The notes below the pieces were generated by a model. It did no database searches, had not been told where the DNA came from, and saw only the letters and a list, made by a program, of their open reading frames with translations. Positions 8,747-17,513 of a DNA stretch of 64,000 nucleotides are shown piece after piece (positions within the stretch are counted from its first letter, which is position 1; every line of letters starts with the position of its first letter). Source of the DNA: an uncultured Bartonella sp. (lineage in GTDB: Bacteria > Pseudomonadota > Alphaproteobacteria > Rhizobiales > Rhizobiaceae); the NCBI RefSeq assembly GCF_946479275.1, contig NZ_CAMLFE010000003.1, positions 393,061-457,060 on the forward strand, written 5' to 3'. A program made the translations under genes and the position numbers.

Positions 8747-9997
8747 ATGAACGGCAATAATATCGAAGAAAAATCCGGAAAACCGATAACCAGACGCTCG
8801 GCAGTTTTCGGCGGGGTCTGTTTCTTCAGTCTGGTTTATTCTATGCCTGCTATGGCACTGAATTCGGACATTGCGTTCCGCCGCTGGATTGCCGATTTCA
8901 AAAAGACCGCATTGAATGCCGGTATTACATCAGCAACTTTCAATCTGGCCTTCAAAGGGGTCGATTCTCCCGATCTCGAGGTTTTGAAAAAAGCTGCTTA
9001 CCAACCGGAATTTACCGATCCGACCTGGAATTATTTTGACAACCGTGTGCAGGATAATGCGATTGCACTCGGCCGCGCGCATGGCAAAAAATGGGCAAAA
9101 TGGCTAAGCGCAATCGAAAAACGTTTTGGCGTCGATCGCAATATTCTTTTGGCTATCTGGTCGATTGAATCCGATTTCGGAGAGGCCATGGATCGCGATA
9201 CAGCGATGCGCGATGCCATTCGTTCACTTGCTACTCTCGGTTATGGTGACAAACGAAGAGCAAAATATGCACAAACACAGTTGATCGCGGCATTAAAAAT
9301 TCTTCAGTCCGGCGATATTGACCGGGCTCATTTGCAAGGTTCCTGGGCTGGTGCTTTGGGACATACGCAATTCATTCCCACGAGTTACCTTATTTATGCT
9401 GTCGATATGGATGGCGATGGCAAGCGCGATATATGGACATCGGTTCCCGACGCTCTGGCAACTGCAGCCAACCTTTTAAAGAAAAATGGCTGGCAGGAAG
9501 GTCGCGGCTGGGGCTATGAAGTTATTCTGCCTGAAAATGGCAAATTCCCGCCCGGTTCGCTTACGCTTTCCGAATGGGCAAAAATGGGGGTCAAGCGTGC
9601 CGATGGCAAGCCATTTGCAAATCCTTCGGATAAAGCAACCTTGAAGCTCCCCGATGGACGTAAAGGACCGGTATTTCTGGTCACAAAAAATTTCTTTGTT
9701 ATCAAACGTTATAACAGTGCCGATCGTTATGCATTGGCTGTAGGTCTTCTGTCCGACCGTATTGCTGGTCGTCCGGGACTGGTCAAAGATTGGAACCGTC
9801 CATTTTCTCCGCTTAACATTCAGGAACGGCAGGAATTGCAAACAAGATTGACGAAAATGGGTTACTATCATGGCAACATTGATGGCAAAAACGGTGAAGT
9901 AACCAAAAAAGCTATTCAGGCTTTTCAAAGCCATAACGGTTTGCCAACCGATGGCAACCCGAGCCGTGAATTATTGACAATTCTGCGCAGCCGTTAA
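8747..9997 (+). CDS. Lytic murein transglycosylase, MltB family, with C-terminal peptidoglycan-binding domain
   Basis: Periplasmic enzyme cleaving the MurNAc-GlcNAc bond with formation of 1,6-anhydro-MurNAc. Residues from the ATG at 8747 give 416 aa; the frame opens at 8726 but that start has no better ribosome site. The N-terminus contains TRRSAVFGG followed by a hydrophobic stretch ending AMA, so export may be twin-arginine or Sec. The catalytic Glu lies in AIWSIESDFGE, with the family motifs GSWAGALGHTQFIPTSY and MDGDGKRDIW. A PG-binding_1 domain occupies roughly the last 60 residues. The next gene starts 14 bp downstream, suggesting one unit. Confidence 0.9.
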   Translation: MNGNNIEEKSGKPITRRSAVFGGVCFFSLVYSMPAMALNSDIAFRRWIADFKKTALNAGITSATFNLAFKGVDSPDLEVLKKAAYQPEFTDPTWNYFDNRVQDNAIALGRAHGKKWAKWLSAIEKRFGVDRNILLAIWSIESDFGEAMDRDTAMRDAIRSLATLGYGDKRRAKYAQTQLIAALKILQSGDIDRAHLQGSWAGALGHTQFIPTSYLIYAVDMDGDGKRDIWTSVPDALATAANLLKKNGWQEGRGWGYEVILPENGKFPPGSLTLSEWAKMGVKRADGKPFANPSDKATLKLPDGRKGPVFLVTKNFFVIKRYNSADRYALAVGLLSDRIAGRPGLVKDWNRPFSPLNIQERQELQTRLTKMGYYHGNIDGKNGEVTKKAIQAFQSHNGLPTDGNPSRELLTILRSR

Positions 9998-10013
9998 ATC
10001 CGGAAAACTGTTG

Positions 10014-11078
10014 ATGAAAAAAATACTCCGGTTCGTCGTAATGTTTTTGCCACTTGGTATGTTGGCATTTGCGCCTGAAAGTGCCGATGCGCGTAATCTT
10101 TTAGACATTATTTTCGGACGCAAACAACAGACGCAACCGGCCTATCCTCCGCCCCCGCCACCGGTGAAGAAAAAACGCGTTGTCAAGTCACCAGCACCCG
10201 AGAAAACCAAACAGAAAGCGCAGAATGCAAAACGCGTTCTGGTATTGGGCGACTTTGTGGGAAATGCAGTTGCCGACGGGTTGAACCAGCTTTATGCTGA
10301 AAATCCGAATGTCGTTATTCTAACGTCAACAAATTCATCTTCAGGTTTGATGAATGACAACCATTATAATTGGCTCGATAATATCCCGAAGCTCGTTGCC
10401 AAAGACAAACCCGACATTATTGTCATGACACTTGGCGCCAATGACAATCAAACGATAAAATCCGGTGACAAAACAATCAATGTCGAAGACAAGGAATGGA
10501 GTGACAATTATCGTCAACGGATCGTTGCTCTCTCGTCGGCACTCAAACAAACTGGAAAACCGTTTTTGTGGCTGGGTGACCCCTCTTTCAAAGACCCCCA
10601 ACTCAGTCAAACCGTTTCTTCACTCAACAGACTTTACAAACAACAGATGGAAGGCGCGGGTGGCCATTTTGTCGATGTCTGGGAAGGCTTTGTCGATGAT
10701 CAGGGAAAGTTTGCACTTTCCGGCTATGACGTAAATGGAAAAACCGTGCGGCTTAGAGCCAATGACGGGATTAACTTTACCAGCGCTGGCAAAAAAAAGC
10801 TCGCCTTCTATCTTGAAAAGCCATTAGAAAATATCATCAATTTGAACAGCAACGATGACGCCGACAAGGTCAAGGTTGATCCGAACGGTCCCGTCATTTC
10901 TATTCTACCGCGAAATGTTGATCGCGTCGCACCTATAGGATTTTATGATATGGCAGGGCAAAACAACGGGTTGTTGGGAGACACCGAAACACCAAAGCCT
11001 GAAAAAGCAGAAGACCATTGGGTGCCTAAAAATGGCAAAGAGCCAGGGCGTGCGGATAACTTTTCTTCTCGCCAGTAA
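10014..11078 (+). CDS. SGNH-hydrolase-like periplasmic protein (DUF459 family)
   Basis: Exported protein of 354 residues. It has a short signal peptide ending ADA, then a proline-rich, lysine-rich linker (about residues 35-75), then an SGNH-like fold: the block-I-like VLGDFVGNAVADGL (Gly-Asp-Phe rather than Gly-Asp-Ser) and MTLGANDNQ as the GxND block. A C-terminal acidic tail follows. The family is common in rhizobia next to the transglycosylase seen here, suggesting a role in peptidoglycan or envelope-glycan deacylation. That role is inferred. The Asp-Phe in place of the nucleophilic Ser motif raises doubt about classical esterase activity. Confidence 0.75.
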   Translation: MKKILRFVVMFLPLGMLAFAPESADARNLLDIIFGRKQQTQPAYPPPPPPVKKKRVVKSPAPEKTKQKAQNAKRVLVLGDFVGNAVADGLNQLYAENPNVVILTSTNSSSGLMNDNHYNWLDNIPKLVAKDKPDIIVMTLGANDNQTIKSGDKTINVEDKEWSDNYRQRIVALSSALKQTGKPFLWLGDPSFKDPQLSQTVSSLNRLYKQQMEGAGGHFVDVWEGFVDDQGKFALSGYDVNGKTVRLRANDGINFTSAGKKKLAFYLEKPLENIINLNSNDDADKVKVDPNGPVISILPRNVDRVAPIGFYDMAGQNNGLLGDTETPKPEKAEDHWVPKNGKEPGRADNFSSRQ

Positions 11079-11377
11079 GATCAGTCATTCAAATCAATCG
11101 AAAAGCAATCGATAAAGCGGGCCGAAATATAATTCACGCCCAGAAAATAATTGTCAAAAACAATTGCCGATCAGAAAATGCAATGACATCAAAATTCAAG
11201 AGCAGCACTTGAACCGAATTTAAAATTGTTTGTTAAAGGCTCTGAGTAAATTTTCTTTGCCTTACCAAGTAAAACCGACTCGAAAAACAGCAAGCAAAGC
11301 CGGAAATGTTCGTGGGTAAAGGGATTGAACAAAATGAAATCGAGGTCACTATATAACGGGGAGCCCAGAAAATTCCC
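11079..11377. other. Intergenic region between convergent genes
   Basis: About 300 bp between the SGNH-like gene and the metallopeptidase-family gene. A small AATTGT/ACAATT inverted repeat lies around 11150-11166. No gene or RNA was recognised. Confidence 0.45.
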
Positions 11378-11396
11378 AAAAAAGCAAACTTGCTTT
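11378..11396 (-). terminator. Terminator of the metallopeptidase-family gene
   Basis: AAAGCAA (11381-11387) pairs with TTGCTTT (11390-11396). On the minus strand the stem is followed by a short U-run (11383-11378). It starts six bases after the stop codon of the gene at 11402. Confidence 0.6.
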
Positions 11397-11401
11397 CTCT
11401 T

Positions 11402-11851
11402 CTATACGACAGCCTCTTCGATTTCATCCAATGTATCGTCGGACAGACCGAAATTGCGGCCGATTTCCTGAATAAGAACATGGGTGATAATATCACCCAG
11501 CGCTTCATCATTTTCTGTCCAATAATCAAGGATCGGCCGTCTAAACAATGTAATCCTGTTGGTTTCGTTACCGGTATTCAGAGAAAAACGTTCGCTAATG
11601 CCCTGCCCTTCAAACAGGCCCAAAAGTTCAAAGGGAGATTCCAGTCCCATATCGTCCATCATTTGGTCATCAGGAAAATCTGTGACCGATATAACCAGAT
11701 TGTCACAGAGAACGCGAAATCTTGATGGCAAATTTGCAAATGCGTTGCGGGCAATTGAATCAATTTCATTCAGACTAGGAGACAGGCGGGCAGCCCAATT
11801 ATGACTATGATCTGTTCTAGCCATATAAATTACATGCTCCGTTTCACTCAT
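11402..11851 (-). CDS. Metallopeptidase (zincin-like) family protein with degenerate zinc motif
   Basis: Protein of 149 residues from the short zincin-like family common in alphaproteobacteria, which normally carries an HExxHH motif near residue 128. The flanking family signature is intact (LFRRPILDYW, then ITHVLIQEIGRNFGLSDD), but the motif reads Q128-E129-I-G-R132, so both zinc-binding histidines are gone while the catalytic Glu remains. The reading frame is otherwise undamaged, has a terminator and full family length, so it is not an obvious pseudogene. Expected to lack peptidase activity; any remaining role is unknown. Confidence 0.75.
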   Translation of the reverse strand: MSETEHVIYMARTDHSHNWAARLSPSLNEIDSIARNAFANLPSRFRVLCDNLVISVTDFPDDQMMDDMGLESPFELLGLFEGQGISERFSLNTGNETNRITLFRRPILDYWTENDEALGDIITHVLIQEIGRNFGLSDDTLDEIEEAVV

Positions 11852-11934
11852 AAAAACACACCGGGTCGCCAGTGTGTGAAAGCAGCTATTTTCAATTGCT
11901 GCAAATTAATTTTGATTTTTCAAACCTGATTTAT

Positions 11935-12540
11935 TCAAGCCCATGGATGCGCTTTAGCGTTCTTTTTTTCGAAAGAATCGATCTCAGATACTTTGCGCAT
12001 GGTGAGCCCGATATCATCGAGACCATTTAACAGACAATGACGACGAAATTCATCAACATCAAATTTCAAAGTGCCACCATCAGGACCATGAATTTCCTTT
12101 TTTTCAAGGTCGATTGTCATCGTTGAATTGGCACCACGTTCTGCATCGTCCATCAGTTTTTGTAAATCTTCGGGGCTGACGATGATCGGCAAAATGCCGT
12201 TTTTAAAGCAGTTATTATAAAAAATATCGGCAAATGAGGTCGATATAATGCACCTTATGCCGAAATCGGCCAATGCCCAAGGAGCATGTTCACGCGAAGA
12301 ACCGCAACCAAAATTATCGCCCGCAACAATGATCTTTGCATGACGATAAGCAGGCTTGTTCAAAACAAAATCAGGATTTTCCGAACCGTCATCGCGATAG
12401 CGCATATCTGCGAAAAGCCCTTTTCCAAGGCCGGTACGCTTGATTGTTTTCAAATAATTTTTCGGAATGATCATATCGGTGTCGATATTAACCACCGGCA
12501 TTGGCGCTGCGACGCCCGTCAGTGTTGTGAACTTTTCCAT
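11935..12540 (-). CDS. leuD: 3-isopropylmalate dehydratase small subunit
   Basis: Small subunit of the leucine-pathway isomerase converting 2- to 3-isopropylmalate, acting with the iron-sulfur LeuC subunit, which is not in this window. The 201 residues match the family. Typical motifs are [14 protein letters not shown] near the N-terminus and [17 protein letters not shown] around residue 75. An intact leuD implies leucine synthesis, unlike reduced pathogenic Bartonella. It is monocistronic here. Confidence 0.95.
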   Translation of the reverse strand: MEKFTTLTGVAAPMPVVNIDTDMIIPKNYLKTIKRTGLGKGLFADMRYRDDGSENPDFVLNKPAYRHAKIIVAGDNFGCGSSREHAPWALADFGIRCIISTSFADIFYNNCFKNGILPIIVSPEDLQKLMDDAERGANSTMTIDLEKKEIHGPDGGTLKFDVDEFRRHCLLNGLDDIGLTMRKVSEIDSFEKKNAKAHPWA

Positions 12541-12771
12541 TTTTCAAAATCCGAATTTTAGAGTTTTTCCAATGTCTCTTACTACTGCACGATTAAGCTG
12601 TCAAAAGCGAAAGATTTCAAGTTTTCCTCTGACATATCTTAAATATAAAGTTTGGAAATTGCCTCTAAACACCTAACCTTTCGATTTTCGTTTCAAGTCT
12701 CTTGGCTTTTCCAATTTTTCCAATCGCATGTTCCGGTTTTTAATTTTTATACGCGGGCTTTGAATAAAACC

Positions 12772-12805
12772 AAAAACCGAATGAGAGGATTTCTCCACTC
12801 ATCCG
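12772..12805 (-). terminator. Terminator of the M3 oligopeptidase gene
   Basis: On the minus strand CGGATGAG (12805-12798) pairs with CTCATTCG (12785-12778), with an inner GGA/TCC stem and one G-U pair. It is followed by five U residues (12776-12772). It lies 34 bp after the stop at 12839. Confidence 0.7.
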
Positions 12806-12838
12806 ATTGGATAAAATCAAGCCAAAAAATATTTCCAA

Positions 12839-14863
12839 TCAAATTCCGCGTTTTCTCATCAATGCATCGGGGCTCGGCAAGCGGCCGCGGAATGCCTTGT
12901 AGAGTTCTTCGGGATCGCGGCTTCCGCCAGCTGAATAAATATATTTTTTCAGCTTTTCCGCCGTTTGCGGGTCAAAGGCGTTGCCGGTTTCCTCAAAAGC
13001 CTCGAATGCATCTGAATCAAGAACTTCCGCCCACATATAAGAATAATAGCCTGCTGAATAACCGTCACCGGTAAAAACATGGGTGAAATGCGGCGGACGG
13101 TGGCGCATTATAATTGCTTTTGGCATGCCTAATTTTTTCAACTCTTGTTTCTCGAATTCTGTCGGGTCATCAACCTTTCCGCCAGCATGGAAAGCCATGT
13201 CGACAAGTGCGGAAGCAGTAAATTCGACAGCATCAAAACCGCCATTGAAAGTGCGTGCAGCCAAAACCTTGTCAAGCAGCTCCTGTGGCATATGCTCGCC
13301 GGTTTTGACGTTTCTGGCATAAGTTTTCAATGTTTCAGGAACAGTAACCCAATGTTCGAACAATTGCGAAGGAAGTTCTACAAAATCTCTGGCAACCGAA
13401 GTTCCCGAAACCGATGGCCATGTAACTTCCGACAACAGACCATGGAGGGCATGTCCGAATTCGTGAAACAGAGTTCGTGCATCATCCAATGACAAAAGTG
13501 CCGGTTTTCCCTTGGGCGGTTTGGCAAAATTACAAATATTGTAGATGATCGGTTTACGCCCTTTTCCCAGATGATGTTCGGTTTGTAATTCACTCATCCA
13601 TGCGCCGGAACGTTTGCTCGGACGGGCAAAATAATCGCCAATGAAAAGCCCGCGTAAGGTTCCGTCTGGATTTTTTACCTCGAAAAGTCTGGCATCCTGA
13701 TGCCAAAGCGGTACTCCATGTTTTTCTTCGAAAGTTACGCCGAAAAGTTTCTTTGCCGTGGCAAATGCGGCTTCAATCATTTTATTCAGTTCAAAATAGA
13801 CTTTGACCGAAGCTTCGTCGAACGAAAATAATTTGGTGCGCAGTTTCTCGGCATAATATCGCCAATCCCAAGCGGCCAACTCGTCATTGCTTCCCGTTTG
13901 TGCTGCCATTTTTTGCAGCTCTTCTGCTTCTTTCTCAGCCTTTGCAACCGCCCGCTTCCAGACAGGCATTAAAAGTTTCATCACATTATCGGGCGTTTTA
14001 GCCATTGTGTTATCAAGTTTGAAATCAGCAAAGGATTTGAAGCCGAGAAGTTTTGCCTTTTCATCACGCAATGCCACAATCTCGCTAATAATCTTCCGGT
14101 TATCATTTTTATTGCCGTTTTCACCACGCTTTGCCCATGCTTCAAAAGCAATCTGACGCAAATCCCGACGGTCGGAAAAAGTAAGAAACGGTTCCACGAC
14201 AGAACGAGCAAGTGTCAATGCGTAGGAATCCGGTTTTCCCCTTTCGTTTGCCGTCTCCTTCATCGTCGCAACAAGGTCATCGGGAAGGCCTGCCAGATCC
14301 TTTTTTTCTAGATAAAGAACCCACTCGGCTTCATCATTCAACACATGTTGGCCGAACTGTGCACCAAGCAATGCCAATCGCTCATTTATCTCCGCCAGCC
14401 TTTTTTTATCCTTTTCATCAAGAAGCGCACCGTTACGGACAAAACCTTTCCAGGTAAGCTCGATCACACGCGTGGTTTCGGCATCGAATGCGTTTTTCTT
14501 CGCTTCATCATGAAGAGTATTAATTTTTGCGAAAAGCCGCGGATCCATCATCAATTTTGAAGAATAACGTGATAACTTCGGTACAAAATCCTGTTCCAAT
14601 TGCTGAATGAGATCATTGCTATAGGCACCTGAACGGAGAAAGAAAACCGAACATACATGGTCAAGTGGCTGACCTGCCAGTTCGAACGACTGTAAAAAAC
14701 CGTCAATTGTGGCAGGTTCCGGAGAGGCAGCAATTTCTTCAATTTCGGCTTCGGCATCTTTTAAAGCATCTTCGAAAGCAGGCTTGAAATCTTCATCGCG
14801 AATTTTTGAAAAATCGGGCAAACCTTCAAAGCCTGACCACTCCAGCAACGCCGTTTTTGACAT
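12839..14863 (-). CDS. M3 family oligopeptidase / peptidyl-dipeptidase
   Basis: Cytoplasmic zinc metallopeptidase of 674 residues, matching Dcp/oligopeptidase A. The start at 14863 is chosen for its GGAGAAAAAAT ribosome site; an ATG nine codons upstream lacks one. The active-site motif FHEFGHALHGL lies around residue 462, and the downstream family blocks FVELPSQLFEHW and GYSAGYYSYMWAEVLDSDAF are present. It degrades short peptides, fitting the peptide-import genes elsewhere in the window. Dcp and OpdA-type enzymes cannot be told apart with certainty from sequence alone. Confidence 0.92.
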   Translation of the reverse strand: MSKTALLEWSGFEGLPDFSKIRDEDFKPAFEDALKDAEAEIEEIAASPEPATIDGFLQSFELAGQPLDHVCSVFFLRSGAYSNDLIQQLEQDFVPKLSRYSSKLMMDPRLFAKINTLHDEAKKNAFDAETTRVIELTWKGFVRNGALLDEKDKKRLAEINERLALLGAQFGQHVLNDEAEWVLYLEKKDLAGLPDDLVATMKETANERGKPDSYALTLARSVVEPFLTFSDRRDLRQIAFEAWAKRGENGNKNDNRKIISEIVALRDEKAKLLGFKSFADFKLDNTMAKTPDNVMKLLMPVWKRAVAKAEKEAEELQKMAAQTGSNDELAAWDWRYYAEKLRTKLFSFDEASVKVYFELNKMIEAAFATAKKLFGVTFEEKHGVPLWHQDARLFEVKNPDGTLRGLFIGDYFARPSKRSGAWMSELQTEHHLGKGRKPIIYNICNFAKPPKGKPALLSLDDARTLFHEFGHALHGLLSEVTWPSVSGTSVARDFVELPSQLFEHWVTVPETLKTYARNVKTGEHMPQELLDKVLAARTFNGGFDAVEFTASALVDMAFHAGGKVDDPTEFEKQELKKLGMPKAIIMRHRPPHFTHVFTGDGYSAGYYSYMWAEVLDSDAFEAFEETGNAFDPQTAEKLKKYIYSAGGSRDPEELYKAFRGRLPSPDALMRKRGI

Positions 14864-15244
14864 ATTTTTTCTCCAATAATTTTGCTGCAATTCATTTGCA
14901 ATTGGTCAATACGTTATTCATGTAATGATTAAAACTATGAATGCCAGCATCCCAGGAACACTTTTAGACAATTACGAAAACAGTTTTAAACAGGCAATCA
15001 ATTTCATTAAAGCGATATTGTTACCTCTTCCGATTATCCAACATTGTCGCTCTCACAACATTTTATTACAAATAGTGCCTTAAAAATTCGACTGACACAT
15101 CGTAAAAATTTAAAAAATTCCTTTGGCTAATGCCGTATTTTTAAAAGTTAAAATTCACAAATAACAAAGGACGATCCCAAATCGTAGCCGATTTCGCCGA
15201 ATTTTCAGCCACCACTAAAGTTTAAGGTACCAGCCGTCTGATCT
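14864..15244. other. Intergenic region between the oligopeptidase and orphan binding-protein genes
   Basis: About 380 bp of AT-rich sequence. It must contain the promoter of the oligopeptidase and the 3' end of the binding-protein transcript. No gene, RNA or strong hairpin was recognised. Confidence 0.5.
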
Positions 15245-16822
15245 TCAATCTTTATACATATTTGAAAATCTTATCATGCCATCCGGATAAGGATGGAATC
15301 CATGGAGTTTTTTGGTGTAGGCATAGATATAATCGGGATGACCAAGATAGATGATCGGCATATCTTCCTGAAGCACAGATGCGGCATAATGATAAAGATC
15401 GGCTCTTTCTACCGGATCAAGTGTCTCACGTGCAGCTGAAAGTCTTTTATCAAGGTCGGGATTGCAATATTTACCGATATTGTCACCCCCTTCACAGGTC
15501 ACAAACCAATAGACATTTCCATCCGGATCAATTCGTCCGCTCCATTTTTGTGCTGAAACTTCGAAGTTGCCCTGACTATTGTCAACAGCAAGTTTGGTTT
15601 CCTCTTTAGGATGAAGGCTTACATTGAAACCGGCTTCATCGGCCATGATCTTTATAGCCTGCATCACTTGAACAACTGTTGGTTCATTACTGTGGGAAAT
15701 CTGAACGTCAATTTTCTGATTTGCAAAACCCGCTTGTTGAATGAGCTCTCGTGCTTTTTCAAGGTTGCGAGGGGGAACCGGATAACCTGAATTGAACCAG
15801 ATTGTATCTGGTGCCCATGGTTGGTTGCCGACAACCATCGCGCCGCCATAAACGTTATCACGAATAGAAGCGCGATCAATGGCAAGAGAAAACGCTTGCC
15901 GCAGCAATTTTTGTTGTCCAAGTGGCGTTGCTGCCCTGCTTCCATTAGCAATATTGATCGTTAAAGCAATATAGGCTTCACTCGCCATTCTTTCGGTTTG
16001 TAAGCGGGATACCGTTTTTGCTTTGGCAAAATCATTCGAAGAAAGTCGATCGGTCATATCGACAATTCCGGCACGCAAATTCGAAAACCGTACTGACGGG
16101 TCTTCAATAGACAAAAAAGTCACCCGATCAAGTTTGATTTCTTGGCTATTCCAGTAACGATCGAATTTTTCCAGAACAATCCGGTCGTGAGGAACATGCT
16201 CGACAAAACGAAAAGGTCCAGCACAAACGGGTTTGAGACCGAAGTCACTTCCCATTTCGCGAGCCGCCTTGGGAGAAACCATCACCCCTGCCCGATCGGC
16301 CAGATGTGATAAGAGTGCAGCATCGGGATATTTCAATTTGATTGTCACTTCAAATGATCCGGTTGCTTCGATTCCGGAAACCGAAGACAACTCGTTTTCG
16401 CGAACAGAATGCGAAAAACTCATGGCTCGTTTTAAGGAATAAATGGCAGCATCGGCATTAAACGGCGTGCCATCATGGAAGACGACATCTTTTCGTAAGT
16501 GCAACTTCAAAGTCTTTCCATCGTCGGAAAAATTCCAGCTTTGAGCGAGTTCAGGAATAAAATCCCCTTCATTCGAAATATCGATAAGTTTGTCGCACAT
16601 AGCGGTATATACAAGCCGCCCTGAAAAAGTTTTTGCTAAAGCAGGATCAAGATTGTCCGGATCATCCTGCAGCGCAATTTTTAGTTCCGAGGCATTTGTC
16701 GGTGCACAGAGTAAAAAAATGCCACATCCGGATAGAAGGCACGCTAATAAATATCTTGTTGCTGTTTTCAGCAAAAAGACCGATTTTCCGGTCAATCGAG
16801 AAAAATCGTTCAAGCGTTTCAC
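15245..16822 (-). CDS. Orphan peptide/oligopeptide ABC transporter substrate-binding protein
   Basis: SBP family 5 protein of 525 residues starting with GTG. The N-terminus has a hydrophobic segment (about residues 22-44) and a possible Sec cleavage after TNA; an LLSGC stretch inside it resembles a lipobox, so lipoprotein processing is possible. The mature region begins ELKIALQDDPDNLDPAL and has the family HLRKDVVFHDGTPFNADA block. It is distinct from the two DppA genes at the left end. No permease or ATPase genes adjoin it, so it probably shares another transporter. Substrate not predictable. Confidence 0.85.
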   Translation of the reverse strand: MKRLNDFSRLTGKSVFLLKTATRYLLACLLSGCGIFLLCAPTNASELKIALQDDPDNLDPALAKTFSGRLVYTAMCDKLIDISNEGDFIPELAQSWNFSDDGKTLKLHLRKDVVFHDGTPFNADAAIYSLKRAMSFSHSVRENELSSVSGIEATGSFEVTIKLKYPDAALLSHLADRAGVMVSPKAAREMGSDFGLKPVCAGPFRFVEHVPHDRIVLEKFDRYWNSQEIKLDRVTFLSIEDPSVRFSNLRAGIVDMTDRLSSNDFAKAKTVSRLQTERMASEAYIALTINIANGSRAATPLGQQKLLRQAFSLAIDRASIRDNVYGGAMVVGNQPWAPDTIWFNSGYPVPPRNLEKARELIQQAGFANQKIDVQISHSNEPTVVQVMQAIKIMADEAGFNVSLHPKEETKLAVDNSQGNFEVSAQKWSGRIDPDGNVYWFVTCEGGDNIGKYCNPDLDKRLSAARETLDPVERADLYHYAASVLQEDMPIIYLGHPDYIYAYTKKLHGFHPYPDGMIRFSNMYKD

Positions 16823-17390
16823 ATCAATCTCTATTCGTGGTTATGCTTTATCCTGCCGTGCACCTTGCAAGGTAGCAAATGAAGCAATCCATTTCACCAA
16901 TCGTACCTCACAAACAATAGCGTTTTTGTCACAAATTGCTATAGCGGAGATTATTATCAGAAAGATACTTTTTATCAGGAAGATACAAAGGTTGATAACC
17001 GTCTTTATTGTTCCATCTTATTTTGAATTTAACAATTCAATACAACAAAATAATTAAGTTTCAAAAAAATAGATTCTATAAAAATATTTTATTATTTTTA
17101 TCAATAAAATATTAAACGATAATAATTTTATTTAAAACACTAATATATATTTATAATTATCAATAAATATATTATTTACCGGATAGGATTTTACAGTCAA
17201 GAATCGCGTCTTTATAAATCAAGATCATTAATTCCTTTCGCTTGTATATGCCCTTAAAAAAGCAATTCTTTAAATGAAACATGCCGCACGAAAAGCAACC
17301 AATTGGACTTGAAATTTCCACTGTTTTTTGGCTTTTCAGGAATAAAAGTGACAGATCGCCAAACAGTGCTTGACTTTCGGTCAAAACATA
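16823..17390. other. AT-rich intergenic region upstream of mgtE leader
   Basis: Roughly 570 bp between divergent genes, extremely AT-rich from about 17040 to 17180. Short open frames on the minus strand (for example 17172-17384) show no ribosome site, family resemblance or typical codon use. No gene is supported. Confidence 0.55.
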
Positions 17391-17400
17391 ACAATTGAAA

Positions 17401-17506
17401 CATCTGCGTAGGGAAATGCTCCCCCCACATGATCTGTCGGGATGTCAAACCTGCATGACAGGTTACCCCACAGGTTAAATGTCCGTAACGAACTGTCCTT
17501 AAGGAG
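17401..17506 (+). promoter_or_regulatory. Structured leader of mgtE, candidate Mg-responsive element
   Basis: The roughly 100 bases before the mgtE ribosome site can form competing stems. AACCTG (17448-17453) can pair with CAGGTT at 17459-17464 or with a second CAGGTT at 17471-17476, and GGGA/TCCC pair around 17411-17423. Mg transporter genes are often controlled by leader RNAs such as the M-box. The canonical M-box conserved strings were not recognised here, so this is only a candidate. Confidence 0.35.
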
Positions 17507-17513
17507 CTCCATC

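Noticed and set aside
17172..17384. 70-codon minus-strand frame upstream of mgtE
   Set aside because: AT-rich, no ribosome site, unlike the codon use of neighbours; lies in the presumed regulatory region.
17401..17513. Canonical M-box riboswitch upstream of mgtE
   Set aside because: The conserved M-box strings could not be recognised; retained only as a generic candidate leader.
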